DNA of 64,000 nucleotides from Aminicenans sp964648465 (lineage in GTDB: Bacteria > Acidobacteriota > Aminicenantia > Aminicenantales > Aminicenantaceae). The notes under the pieces were generated by a model. It ran no database searches, had not been told where the DNA came from, and worked only from the letters and a program-made list of their open reading frames with translations. Position numbers and translations under genes: made by a program. The stretch covers positions 18,958 to 82,957 of the forward strand of contig CAZYMU010000009.1 in NCBI GenBank assembly GCA_964648465.1, written 5' to 3'. Positions within the stretch are counted from its first letter, which is position 1, and every line of letters begins with the position of its first letter. Below are positions 54,405-63,513 of this stretch, in pieces.

Positions 54405-54786
54405 TATACTATTACGATAATATTTGCATTATAACAAAAAAATATAAAATCAATAACACAAACTCCTTTCCCACTCCAAACCTATACGCAATTTTCGTAC
54501 CATCTTAAACAATAAAACAATAATATATTCCTTAAATGCGACAATTCTTCAATGTCGCTTCTTCCATCCCCTCAAATTCATCTGCTTTTATGTAAAACTG
54601 TAAAATTATTTGCAGGTACATCCCGTTTTATGAATAATCCAGGAGAACATGGATTATTCATAAAGAATGACGATATAGAGGGAAAAAAGCTTATGGGAAA
54701 AGATGAGAATAAATTAGGGGAGCTTCGATTATGATAATTGGTTTACTCTTTATGGTTGATATGTTATATATTACATCTGGTTCAAA
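54405..54786. other. Intergenic region with a weak sigma-54 match and repeat copy E
   Basis: A 382-bp divergent gap. On the minus strand TGGTACG-AAAA-TTGC (54502 to 54488) has correct GG/GC spacing but T for C at the fourth base. A TATAAT-like box also occurs near 54430. Copy E of the dispersed repeat fills 54541-54720. Confidence 0.45.
54541..54720 (+). repeat. Dispersed repeat, copy E (partial)
   Basis: Bases 54550-54590 match copy D (63797-63834, CAATGTCGCTTCxTCCATCC and onward). At 54631-54660 TGAATAATCC and GGATTATTCA form a perfect 10-bp inverted repeat around AGGAGAACAT. After it, GAATGACGATATAGAGGG and ATGGGAAAAGA match copy A near 9867-9905. Confidence 0.7.
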
Positions 54787-55431
54787 ATGAATATTGCATC
54801 CATTATCATCAGCCTTTTTGTAGTACTGTTTGCAATAACTATCCACGAAGCTGCTCATGGTTGGGCTGCATATAAATTAGGAGATCCAACTGCATTTGCT
54901 ATGGGCCGAGTTACTTTAAACCCATTAGCTCACATAGATCCTATTGGCACTATCCTTCTTCCTGTTATCCTTGTTTTGATGAAAGTCCCACCTTTCGGCT
55001 GGGCAAAACCAGTCCCTGTTAATCCCCGAAACTTGAGAAATCCCAGACGGGACAACCTTCTTATTTCTGCTGCCGGACCAATATCAAACATGTTAGTGGC
55101 CTTCCTTGCTTTTTTAGTTATTATCCTTCTTAAACCTTTGTTTGTAACAAAAGCAGAATACCTTAATCTAGCTTCTGGAATATTTTTAATTCTGTACAGC
55201 ACTATTCAAATCAATGTTATTTTAGCAGTTTTTAATCTTATCCCAATCCCACCTCTTGATGGAAGCGGTGTTCTAATGGGCTTACTTTCTCATGAAGCTG
55301 CCCAAAAATATGAACAACTCAGTCCTTATGGATTTTTCATTATTCTCATATTATTAATGACTGGAATTTTAGGTTCAATTATTGGCGTAATACTGGGAAT
55401 TGTTAATTTTTTACTTGGATTATTTTTGTGA
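54787..55431 (+). CDS. Site-2 protease family membrane metallopeptidase (M50)
   Basis: 214 aa with about five membrane helices. The zinc motif TIHEAAHG (His20, Glu21, His24) lies in the first helix and the third ligand in NLIPIPPLDGSG. It is short and lacks PDZ domains, so it belongs to the SpoIVFB/Rv-like small S2P group rather than RseP. It cleaves membrane proteins within the bilayer; target unknown. It overlaps trpS by 4 bp (GTGA). Confidence 0.88.
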   Translation: MNIASIIISLFVVLFAITIHEAAHGWAAYKLGDPTAFAMGRVTLNPLAHIDPIGTILLPVILVLMKVPPFGWAKPVPVNPRNLRNPRRDNLLISAAGPISNMLVAFLAFLVIILLKPLFVTKAEYLNLASGIFLILYSTIQINVILAVFNLIPIPPLDGSGVLMGLLSHEAAQKYEQLSPYGFFIILILLMTGILGSIIGVILGIVNFLLGLFL

Positions 55432-56423
55432 TATCAGAAAAAAAGAAACAGGTTGTCCTGAGCGGGATGAGGCCGACAGGGCCTCTTCATCTTGGTCATC
55501 TGGCTGGCGCTCTTCGCAACTGGCTCAAATTACAAGATCAATACAAATGTTTTTATTCCATCGTTACCTGGCACGCATTCAGCTCTGAATACCAGAATCC
55601 CAAACTTATCAAGGACTTCACTTTTGAATATGCGGCAGATTGGTTAAGTATAGGATTAGACCCCGCTAAGAGTGTTCTTTTTGTCCAATCTGAAATCAAG
55701 GAACATGCAGAACTTCATCTTCTTCTTTCCATGATCATTCCCCTTCCATGGCTGGAAAGAGTCCCCACTTTCAAAGAAATGCGCCGCGAACTTCGGGGCA
55801 AGGATATCAACACATACGGATTTCTTGGCTATCCTGTCCTTCAAACGGCTGACATTATTATTTATAAAGCCGAAGTTGTACCTGTTGGAGAAGACCAAGC
55901 CTTTCATTTGGAATTGGCCAGGGAAATCACGAGACGCTTTAACCGTTTTTACGGGAATATTTTTCCTGAACCTCAAATACTGCTCACAGAAGTTCCAAAA
56001 CTTGCGGGGACCGATGGACGCAAAATGAGTAATTCATTCGGGAATGCGATTTTCATAAAAGATACACCAAAAGTAATCAGAAAAAAAATTTCAACAATGA
56101 TGACTGACATTCGCCGTAAACGACGTACAGATGCTGGAATCCCGGAAGATTGCCCTGTCTTTTCACTTCATAAGGCTTTTGTTCCCGAAGGGAAAAGGCA
56201 TGAACTGGCTATGGCCTGCAGGACTGCAGAAATAGGCTGTTTAGACTGCAAAAACGTCGTTATTGAAAGCATAAACAGTATTCTTGCTCCCTTCCAGAAT
56301 AAAAGGAAAGAATTTGAAAAAAATCCTGACATTGTTTGGGATATTCTAAAAGAGGGGAATAAAAAAGCCAGAGAAGTAGCCCAGAAAACCATGCAGGAGG
56401 TCAGGGCTGCTATTGGTTTTTAA
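55428..56423 (+). CDS. trpS: Tryptophanyl-tRNA synthetase
   Basis: 331 aa class Ic synthetase that charges tRNA-Trp. The HIGH-type motif appears as PLHLGHLAGAL and the KMSKS loop as KMSNS (199-203). The start is GTG, overlapping the M50 gene. Length and motif order match bacterial TrpS. Part of a co-directional housekeeping run with scpA and scpB. Confidence 0.95.
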   Translation: MISEKKKQVVLSGMRPTGPLHLGHLAGALRNWLKLQDQYKCFYSIVTWHAFSSEYQNPKLIKDFTFEYAADWLSIGLDPAKSVLFVQSEIKEHAELHLLLSMIIPLPWLERVPTFKEMRRELRGKDINTYGFLGYPVLQTADIIIYKAEVVPVGEDQAFHLELAREITRRFNRFYGNIFPEPQILLTEVPKLAGTDGRKMSNSFGNAIFIKDTPKVIRKKISTMMTDIRRKRRTDAGIPEDCPVFSLHKAFVPEGKRHELAMACRTAEIGCLDCKNVVIESINSILAPFQNKRKEFEKNPDIVWDILKEGNKKAREVAQKTMQEVRAAIGF

Positions 56424-56448
56424 AACATTTTATGGCTATTAAATCTTC

Positions 56449-57171
56449 ATGGACATTTCAAAGAGCTACCAAGTCAAGCTAGAGGTTTTTCAAGGCCCCT
56501 TGGATCTTCTCCTTTTTTTAATCAAAAAGAAAAAAATCGATATTCATGATATCCCTATCGCAACAATAACAAGAGAATACTTGAAATATCTTGATCAAAA
56601 GGAAAATATAAATCTGGAACGTGAGGCTGAATTTTTGCTAATAGCCGCTCTCTTAATCCATATAAAATCGCAGATGCTTCTCCCCCAAATGAATGCCCTT
56701 GAAGAAGAAAAAGACCCACGTCAACTCCTTGTCGATAGGCTTCTGGATTATCAAAAAATCAAAGCTGCATGCTCTATCTTGAGAGAAAAAGAAAAAGATC
56801 GTCTCCCGGAATGGCATAGGAACTTTTTACCACCCTTATCCCTTTCAGATAATCTCGACTTAATAGAGGTCTCACTGTTTGGCCTTGCAGAAGCTTTTTT
56901 CTCTATTATGAAAAGGAAAGAACAAGAAAACCTTAAAACAATAAAAGGAAAAACATATTCTGTAAAAGAAAAAATAGAAGAAATATTATCCACTTTATAT
57001 AAAGATAAATTTCTCGATTTTTTAGACTTTTTCAATAAACAGGAAAGCATGGAAGAAGCAGTTCTTTCCTTTTTCTGTCTATTAGAACTTATAAAAGCAA
57101 GAATAGTAATAGCTATCCAAGAAAATCTTTTTCGGTCTATTAAAGTCTGGCTTCGTAAAGAGAATTGCTAA
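56449..57171 (+). CDS. scpA: Segregation and condensation protein A
   Basis: 240 aa kleisin subunit of the SMC-ScpAB condensin. It has the N-terminal signature LEVFQGPLDLLLFLIKKKKID followed by HDIPIATITREYLKYL, a helical middle and a winged-helix C-terminus. Its stop overlaps the scpB start (TAATG). Confidence 0.93.
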   Translation: MDISKSYQVKLEVFQGPLDLLLFLIKKKKIDIHDIPIATITREYLKYLDQKENINLEREAEFLLIAALLIHIKSQMLLPQMNALEEEKDPRQLLVDRLLDYQKIKAACSILREKEKDRLPEWHRNFLPPLSLSDNLDLIEVSLFGLAEAFFSIMKRKEQENLKTIKGKTYSVKEKIEEILSTLYKDKFLDFLDFFNKQESMEEAVLSFFCLLELIKARIVIAIQENLFRSIKVWLRKENC

Positions 57172-57716
57172 TGAAGGCAAGCTTGAAAGAAATCATTGAA
57201 TCTCTTGTTTTTGTTTCTCTTGAACCATTGTCATTCGATAAAATTAAAAGTACCCTGACAGAATTTCAAGATGAAGATATTCAAATCGCAATAAATGATC
57301 TCCTTGAGCGCTACTCCACTAATAAGAGAGGAATTCAAATTATCCAGGCTGCGGGTGGCTTACTATTTTCAACAAATCCTGATTACGACATATGGATAAA
57401 ACGCCTTCTCAATATCAACAGAAAAAACAAACTATCTCCAGCAGCCCTTGAGACAATATCAACAATTGCCTATTATCAACCAATAACTCTTGCAGAAATC
57501 TCTGCTATAAGAGGAGTTGATTCTACATCCTCATTAAAAAGCTTACTCCAGAAAAGATTGGTAAAAATAGTGGGCAGAAAAAAAGGTCCAGGAAGACCTT
57601 TGATATATAGAACTTCAAATAGATTCTTAACCTATTTCGGTTTGCAAAGTATTAGTGACCTCCCTTCTCAAGAAGAAATTACAAAAATACTGGAAGATGA
57701 AAAAAATTCCAGTTAG
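57171..57716 (+). CDS. scpB: Segregation and condensation protein B
   Basis: 181 aa from the ATG at 57171, which overlaps the scpA stop; a TTG two codons earlier is less likely. Two winged-helix domains: the first starts IIESLVFVSLEPLSFDKI, the second contains LSPAALETISTIAYYQPIT, a RGVDSTSSLKSLLQKRLV stretch and GRKKGPGRPLIYRTS. It binds the kleisin in the SMC complex. Confidence 0.93.
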   Translation: MKASLKEIIESLVFVSLEPLSFDKIKSTLTEFQDEDIQIAINDLLERYSTNKRGIQIIQAAGGLLFSTNPDYDIWIKRLLNINRKNKLSPAALETISTIAYYQPITLAEISAIRGVDSTSSLKSLLQKRLVKIVGRKKGPGRPLIYRTSNRFLTYFGLQSISDLPSQEEITKILEDEKNSS

Positions 57717-57777
57717 CACAGCATCGGTTTTGTCTCTTAGAAATGAAGCTAAGTTCAGATTTTACCTATAGTTAGAA

Positions 57778-57805
57778 TTGACAAACGGGCCTCAACTAAT
57801 ATAGT
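57778..57805 (+). promoter_or_regulatory. Sigma-70-type promoter of the ispH-rpsA-HU run
   Basis: TTGACA (57778-57783), a 16-bp spacer and TATAGT (57800-57805), about 30 bp before the ispH ATG. Confidence 0.6.
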
Positions 57806-57834
57806 ATACTTCATTATTCTGAGATAAAAAATAA

Positions 57835-58713
57835 ATGGAAATCATAACTTTAAAAAATTCAGGACTTTGTTACGGAGTAAAAAGAGCTTTGCAAATCACA
57901 AGGGAAACACGTAAACAGAAAAGCGATAACGTCTTCACCTTTGGAGATTTAATCCACAACCCTCAAGTGATTTCCAGCTTAGAGAAACAGGAAATATATT
58001 CTACAACCAATTTGGATAGGCTAAAAGAAGGAACTGTCATCATTCGAAGCCATGGAGTTTCCCCCGATATCTACAAAATCCTTTCGCAAAAAAAAATAGA
58101 AATTATTGATGCCACTTGCCCAATAGTCAAAAAAATTCAAAAACTCGTTGGAAACTTAGCTAAGGAGAAAGAAGAAATCGTAATAGTAGGAAACAAAAAG
58201 CATCCAGAGATACAGGGTCTCATTGGATACAGCAGGAATACAGCAAAAATTCTAGAAAATGATGCTCAGGCAAAAATTTTGCCACTTAAAGAAAAGAGGG
58301 CTGTTCTAGCCCAGTCAACACAAGATTTGCAAATTTTTAAGAAAGTTGTTGCTATTCTTATAGAAAAAACAAAATACTTAAAAATCTATAATACCATCTG
58401 TCAGTACACTCAAACACGACAAAAATCTACATCTGAACTTGCTTCTAATGTCGACACTCTTTTCATAATTGGAGGGAAAAACAGTTCTAACTCCAATGTA
58501 CTCTATCAAATTTCAAAAAGGATCTTACCAAATACATATTTCATTGAAAAAGCGGATCAAATTACTCCCGAAATGTTAAAAGGAACTAATAAAATAGGTC
58601 TCTCAGGAGGTGCATCTACTCCGCATGAAGCTATCCAAGAAGCTATAAATAAAATCAAAGCAAGCTTCAAACACCAATCTTTTATGGAGAAGACTGTCCA
58701 ATGTCAGAACTAA
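57835..58713 (+). CDS. ispH: 4-hydroxy-3-methylbut-2-enyl diphosphate reductase
   Basis: 292 aa iron-sulfur enzyme for the last step of the MEP isoprenoid pathway, giving IPP and DMAPP. The three cluster cysteines are Cys12 (GLCYGV), Cys95 (DATCP) and Cys189 (NTICQYTQTRQ). The conserved residues of FGDLIHNPQV, SHGV and KHPEIQG are present. It overlaps rpsA by 13 bp; ispH and rpsA are neighbours or fused in several other phyla. Confidence 0.95.
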   Translation: MEIITLKNSGLCYGVKRALQITRETRKQKSDNVFTFGDLIHNPQVISSLEKQEIYSTTNLDRLKEGTVIIRSHGVSPDIYKILSQKKIEIIDATCPIVKKIQKLVGNLAKEKEEIVIVGNKKHPEIQGLIGYSRNTAKILENDAQAKILPLKEKRAVLAQSTQDLQIFKKVVAILIEKTKYLKIYNTICQYTQTRQKSTSELASNVDTLFIIGGKNSSNSNVLYQISKRILPNTYFIEKADQITPEMLKGTNKIGLSGGASTPHEAIQEAINKIKASFKHQSFMEKTVQCQN

Positions 58714-60527
58714 CAAAAAAAGAAAAAAGAATCTCATCCGAAGATTATGAAAAGCTTCTCAAGAAATACCAGTTCAATGCCAAAGAACTAACTCTTGGGA
58801 AACTTCTCAAAGGAAAGGTCGTTAAGATTACTCCAAGCTACATCCTTGTTGATGTCGGTTTTAAATCAGAGGGAATTATTCCTGCCGAAGATTTTGATAA
58901 CCAACAGGAGATTAAGAAAATCAATCTTGGTGATGAAATAGAAGCGGTTCTAGAAAGAGGCAACTTAAAAGAAGGCTATCTCATTCTTTCAAAAAAGCGA
59001 GCCCTTGCCATTAACGCTTTAAACAACTTAGAAAAAGCATCCAATCTTGATACCTGGATAATTGGAAAAATCACTAAAAAAATAAAAAACGGCTATATTG
59101 TCAACGTCGGGATTAATACCTTCCTTCCTGACTCTCATGCTGATGTCAGAACTATTAAAGAACCAAAAAAACTTATAGGAAATAGGTACAAATTTAAAGT
59201 AATAAAATTCGACCGGAAGAATGAAAATGCTGTTCTTTCCCGAAAACTGCTCCTGCAGGATGAAAAAGAAAAAAGAAAGAAACAACTTTTCAACCAGTTA
59301 AGCAGAGATAAAAAAATCAAGGGCAAAGTAAAATCTATAACAAGTTTCGGAGCATTCATTGACATTGGCGGTGCGGAAGGGCTCCTGCACATTTCCGACA
59401 TGTCATGGGGAAAGACAAATCACCCCTCTGAATATTTCCAAATAGGCCAGGAAATTGAAGTTGTAGTCCTTGATTTTAATGAAAAAGAGGAAAAAATTTC
59501 TCTGGGTTATAAGCAACTTTCCCCCGATCCATGGGAAAACGTAGAAAAGAAATATTTAATCGGACAAAAAACTAAAGGCAAAGTCATAAGCCTTACTGAT
59601 TTTGGCGCATTCATAGAGCTTGAAAAAGGGGTAGAAGGCCTGGTTCACATTTCCGATTTAACTTGGTCTCGAAAACTTATCCATCCCAAAAAGGTCCTTT
59701 CTATTGGAGAGCAAGTCAATGTAACAATTCTGGATATAATCCCTGCTAAAAAAAGAATCTCCCTAGGTATTAAACAGGTTACGCCTCATCCTCTTGAAGT
59801 CCTCAGGCAAAAATTTAGTCCTGGATCCCGTGTCAAAGGGAAAATTACAAACATAACAGATTTTGGCGCATTCATGGAAGTAGAGGATGGCATCGAAGGC
59901 CTTATTCATATATCCGATATCAGTTGGAAAAAGATCAAACATCCATCCCAGGAACTGAAAGTCGGCCAAGAGATGGAAGCTGTCATATTAAATATTGACA
60001 TAGAGAAACAAAAATTGGGCCTGGGTATAAAGCAGCTAGAAGGAGATATTTGGGAAGATTTCTTCAGCCGGGAAAAAATAGGAAATCTTGTCAAAGCAAA
60101 AATTATCCGTCTTGCTAACTTTGGCGTCTTCGTAGAAATAACTCCTGGAATTGAAGGAGTTGTTTTCCTTTCAGAGCTCGATGAGAAAAAAATAGAAGAT
60201 CCGGCTGAATTCTTCTCTTTAGGAGAAGAAAAATTAGCAAAAATTATAAAGCTAAACCAAAAGGATAAAAAAATATCACTCAGTTTCAGGCAGGCCCAGA
60301 TAGAAACACAAAAATTGGAATATCAGAAATATATGCACCGACAAGACAACAGGATGACTCTTGGCGATGTTATGAAAGACAAATTCAAGAACATCGGATC
60401 CTCTAAGAATAACTCAACAAAAAAGGAGGATAAGGAAAACAGGAAAAAGAAGAAAAATCAAATTGAAAATAAGGTGAAAAAAAAGAATAAAAAGAATAAA
60501 AAGGAGGGGAAAAATGATAAAAGCTGA
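58701..60527 (+). CDS. rpsA: 30S ribosomal protein S1
   Basis: 608 aa with six S1 RNA-binding domains. The last four carry the full signature (GAFIDIGGAEGLLHISD, GAFIELEKGVEGLVHISD, GAFMEVEDGIEGLIHISD, GVFVEITPGIEGVVFLSE); the first two are diverged, as usual for the ribosome-binding part. It ends in an extremely Lys-rich tail (about 565-608). It helps load mRNA on the ribosome, especially where the ribosome site is weak, as in several genes here. It overlaps the HU gene by 14 bp. Confidence 0.94.
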   Translation: MSELTKKEKRISSEDYEKLLKKYQFNAKELTLGKLLKGKVVKITPSYILVDVGFKSEGIIPAEDFDNQQEIKKINLGDEIEAVLERGNLKEGYLILSKKRALAINALNNLEKASNLDTWIIGKITKKIKNGYIVNVGINTFLPDSHADVRTIKEPKKLIGNRYKFKVIKFDRKNENAVLSRKLLLQDEKEKRKKQLFNQLSRDKKIKGKVKSITSFGAFIDIGGAEGLLHISDMSWGKTNHPSEYFQIGQEIEVVVLDFNEKEEKISLGYKQLSPDPWENVEKKYLIGQKTKGKVISLTDFGAFIELEKGVEGLVHISDLTWSRKLIHPKKVLSIGEQVNVTILDIIPAKKRISLGIKQVTPHPLEVLRQKFSPGSRVKGKITNITDFGAFMEVEDGIEGLIHISDISWKKIKHPSQELKVGQEMEAVILNIDIEKQKLGLGIKQLEGDIWEDFFSREKIGNLVKAKIIRLANFGVFVEITPGIEGVVFLSELDEKKIEDPAEFFSLGEEKLAKIIKLNQKDKKISLSFRQAQIETQKLEYQKYMHRQDNRMTLGDVMKDKFKNIGSSKNNSTKKEDKENRKKKKNQIENKVKKKNKKNKKEGKNDKS

Positions 60528-60789
60528 TTTGATCAACAAAATCGCTAAAGAAATGGAAATTTCCAAACAGGAGGCAGAAACAGGTGTTAACCTTTTTTTC
60601 CAAACTATCAAGGAAGCCATTCAAAATGGAGAAGAAATAGAATTAAGGGGCTTCGGCAGCTTTCGCTTCAGGCACAGAGGAGCTCGCTCAGGAAGAAACC
60701 CCCGTACAGGGAAACCCGTACAAGTTCCATCTAAAAATATTTTATATTTTAAACCAAGTAAGCTTCTAAAAAATCTGATCAATAAATAA
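60514..60789 (+). CDS. HU/IHF-family DNA-bending protein
   Basis: 91 aa. The family signature RGFGSFRFRHRGARSGRNPRTG lies in the beta-arm, and KPSKLLKN follows at the C-terminus. The arm sequence with RNPRTG is closest to IHF-beta/HU-type proteins; which one cannot be settled. IHF-like bending would fit the sigma-54 promoters here, but this is inference. It overlaps rpsA (GGAGG site inside its tail) and the HIT gene by one base. Confidence 0.93.
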   Translation: MIKADLINKIAKEMEISKQEAETGVNLFFQTIKEAIQNGEEIELRGFGSFRFRHRGARSGRNPRTGKPVQVPSKNILYFKPSKLLKNLINK

Positions 60790-61286
60790 TGGAATATATC
60801 ACCACTCCATGGAGAGAAAAATACATAAAAAAAGCTTCCAAAATGAAAGAATGCATATTTTGCCGCGCTCTTAAACAAAAAACAGACAGAGAATCTTATA
60901 TCCTTTATAGAGGAATTCAAAACTTCATTGTTTTGAATAAATATCCATATACACCAGGCCATCTTATGATTGCTCCCTTTAAACATATCGGATCACTTGA
61001 AATATCAGAGAAAGAATCTACAGAGGAACTAATTGACTTGCTTAAATTGAGCATGGAAATTCTGAGAAAAAAATATAATCCAAATGGCTTCAATATTGGA
61101 ATGAATATTGGCCAAAGTGCTGGAGCAGGTATTACAGGTCACTATCATCTTCATGTCATACCACGTTGGGTTGGAGATTCAAATTTTATGCCTCTTATCG
61201 GCAAAACAAAAATAACTATTGAGGACATTGAAACAACATACGACAGGCTATTTCCTCTCTTTCAAAAAAAAGGTGTCGGCAGGTAA
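60789..61286 (+). CDS. HIT-family nucleotide hydrolase/transferase
   Basis: 165 aa. It has a CIFCRA zinc-like pair, NKYPYTPGHLMIAPFKH and the histidine triad GHYHLHVIPRW (His118, His120, His122), resembling Ap4A phosphorylase-like HIT proteins. It probably cleaves dinucleoside polyphosphates or other nucleotide-linked substrates. The last codons (GVGR and stop) lie in sequence shared with the dispersed repeat: GGTGTCGGCA at 61272 is also found at 61531-61541 and in copy A. Confidence 0.9.
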   Translation: MEYITTPWREKYIKKASKMKECIFCRALKQKTDRESYILYRGIQNFIVLNKYPYTPGHLMIAPFKHIGSLEISEKESTEELIDLLKLSMEILRKKYNPNGFNIGMNIGQSAGAGITGHYHLHVIPRWVGDSNFMPLIGKTKITIEDIETTYDRLFPLFQKKGVGR

Positions 61287-61574
61287 TATGAATAATTCAG
61301 GAGAACGTGGATTATTCACGAGCCAAGCTTGCTGCAGATGCAAGGCACAGCCCATGAAGTTGTGGTCCTTCACCACGAATGGGCTGTAACAAAGCAGATG
61401 CAGTAAGATCGGCTCGCCTGTAAGGTGAAAATTGCTGATATTTAGAAAAAATAAGTGCATTGGAAGAGAGCTAAATGTTATGCTGAAGGAAATATCAAAG
61501 TAACTGGCAGATATAATGGAAAATAAATATTGGTGTCGGCATTCTTTATGAATAATTCAGGAGAATGTGGATTG
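61272..61574 (+). repeat. Dispersed repeat, copy C
   Basis: About 300 bp. It begins with TGAATAATTCAGG-AGAACGT-GGATTATTCA and contains the best internal hairpin, ACAGCCCAT (61347-61355) with ATGGGCTGT (61379-61387), enclosing GTGGT/ACCAC. Its two edges are direct repeats of about 42 bp (61272-61313 and 61532-61574). It fills the gap between the HIT gene and the ppiD-like gene. Confidence 0.82.
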
Positions 61575-61584
61575 AGGTAATAAG

Positions 61585-63513
61585 ATGTTAAAATCAATGA
61601 GAAAAAATTTGAAGTCTTTAGCTCCGACTCTCTGGTTTGTAATAATCGCTTTTATTATTTCTATATTTGCTGTATGGGGAGGTGCAGGCCGTTTAGGGGA
61701 ATCCAGGAATGCTAACATAATTGTTTCAGTAGGAAAAGAAAAAATTTCTACTGACATTTATATGCAGGATTTGATGCAGAGGCTTGAAATGTTAAAAACT
61801 AAGTTCAAAGAACTCGATAAAAACTTTATTCAACAGCTCAACATCCCACAGCAGGTACTCGAACAAATCATTCAACAAACAATTCTTCTCCAAAGAGCCA
61901 AAGAAATAGGAATTGAAGCTTCCGATAAAGAAATTAGAGAAAAAATCACAAGTTATCCAGTGTTTCAAAAGGATGGAAAATTCATCGGTTTTGAGCAATA
62001 CCAGAAAATACTTGACTGGAATCGTATCAGGGTTTCCAAATTTGAGGAAAACCTGAAAAAAGAAATAGAAATCGAAAAAGTCGTAAATGCTATTACTTCA
62101 GGGATAACGGTTTCCCGGGAAGATCTCTGGAAAAATTATAAAAACTCAAATGAAAGTGCTAGATTGGAGTATATTTTCATTGAAACAGATAAAACTGAAC
62201 TGAAAGAGGAATTTTCCTCAATAGAAATCCAAGAATTTTTTAAAAAAAACCAAGATAAATACAAGATCCCTGAAAAGAGAGAAGCACAGTTTGTATTTTT
62301 TATAACTGAAGATTTAAAGAATGAGATTGAACTTAATGATTTAGAAATCGAGAAATACTACAAAGACAACCTGTCCCAGTTTAAAGAAACTGAAAAAATA
62401 AGAGCAAGCAGAATCTACATCCCTTTTAAAGATAAAGAAAAAGAGCTTGTCTTAGCTGAAGCCCATAATATTCTGGATAAAATCAAGGGAGGAGAAAATT
62501 TTGGAGAGCTAGCAAAGAAATATTCAAAAGACGAAAAGGCAAAAGAAAACGGGGACTGGGGTCTTTTTGATTGGAAAAGACTTTCTTCTGATGAACAGGA
62601 AAAAATTGAAAAACTGCCCAAAGAGGACATCTCCCCTGTTATTGAACTGGAAGAAGGGCTTTCTATCCTAAAAATCACAGAAAAGGAGCCCTCGCGCCAA
62701 AAAACTCTGGAAGAAGTCAAAGAAAGGATTACAAGTATTTTAAAAGACCAGAAAGCAAGAGAACTGATTGAAAAGAGAGTCAACAAGCTTGAAAAAGTTT
62801 CACGAAGAGAGAAGAGTCTAGATGTGGCTTCCCAAAAGCTCGGCTATAAGCCAAAAAGTACAGGCCTTCTTAAAGATGGAGAAGCAATGGAAAACATCGA
62901 TCCATCAGGATCAGTAAGCACAGCCATCTTCAAATTAGAAGAAAAAGAAATATCCTCTCCTATTTATACTTATAAAGGAGTAGGGCTTGTCCAACTCCAT
63001 AGGACCGAACCCCCACACCCGGCTAATCTTAAAGAAGTAGAAGATGATGTAAAAAAAGACTTCACTAATATAAAAAATAAAGAAAAAGCTTTCGAGAAAA
63101 TGAAAGAAATCAAGGCGCAATTTAATGGGATAAAACTTGAGAAACTCGCAGAAAAAAATAATCTTGAATATAAAACTATTGAAGAACATAAACGCGAACA
63201 ATATATAAGCGTTGTCGGCGAAAACCCAGAAGTCGATAAGCTTGCTTTCACTCTTCCCTTAGAGGAATTAAGCGAACCCATTGAATTTGAAGGGGGTTAC
63301 ACGCTAATTCGTATTCTAGAACGAAATGAAGTTACAAACGAAGACTTTGAAAAAAATATAGACACAGAAAAAAATAACTTTCTGGAAACAAAAAAGAATA
63401 TCTTTTTCCAGTCATATCTATCCAAATTAAGAGAAGAAAAAGGAGTAAAAATAAAATATGACCTTTTCCTCAAAATCAACTCTGATATCCTTTCAAGATT
63501 CGAACGCGACTAA
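61585..63513 (+). CDS. PpiD/SurA-like membrane-anchored peptidyl-prolyl isomerase
   Basis: 642 aa. A short cytoplasmic start and one membrane helix (about 12-35) lead to a SurA-N/PpiD chaperone domain (about 40-220), a parvulin-type domain (about 265-370: IRASRIYIPFKDKEKE then GGENFGELAKKYSKDEKAKENGDWGLF) and a second, diverged parvulin-like region (about 470-600). It folds exported proteins at the periplasmic face. The ribosome site GAGG overlaps the edge of repeat copy C, 20 or so bases after its last TGAATAATTCAGG. Confidence 0.88.
   Translation: MLKSMRKNLKSLAPTLWFVIIAFIISIFAVWGGAGRLGESRNANIIVSVGKEKISTDIYMQDLMQRLEMLKTKFKELDKNFIQQLNIPQQVLEQIIQQTILLQRAKEIGIEASDKEIREKITSYPVFQKDGKFIGFEQYQKILDWNRIRVSKFEENLKKEIEIEKVVNAITSGITVSREDLWKNYKNSNESARLEYIFIETDKTELKEEFSSIEIQEFFKKNQDKYKIPEKREAQFVFFITEDLKNEIELNDLEIEKYYKDNLSQFKETEKIRASRIYIPFKDKEKELVLAEAHNILDKIKGGENFGELAKKYSKDEKAKENGDWGLFDWKRLSSDEQEKIEKLPKEDISPVIELEEGLSILKITEKEPSRQKTLEEVKERITSILKDQKARELIEKRVNKLEKVSRREKSLDVASQKLGYKPKSTGLLKDGEAMENIDPSGSVSTAIFKLEEKEISSPIYTYKGVGLVQLHRTEPPHPANLKEVEDDVKKDFTNIKNKEKAFEKMKEIKAQFNGIKLEKLAEKNNLEYKTIEEHKREQYISVVGENPEVDKLAFTLPLEELSEPIEFEGGYTLIRILERNEVTNEDFEKNIDTEKNNFLETKKNIFFQSYLSKLREEKGVKIKYDLFLKINSDILSRFERD

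Noticed and set aside
54552..54734. Open frame of 60 codons
   Set aside because: Falls inside repeat copy E; the same sequence is not kept as a frame in copies A or D.
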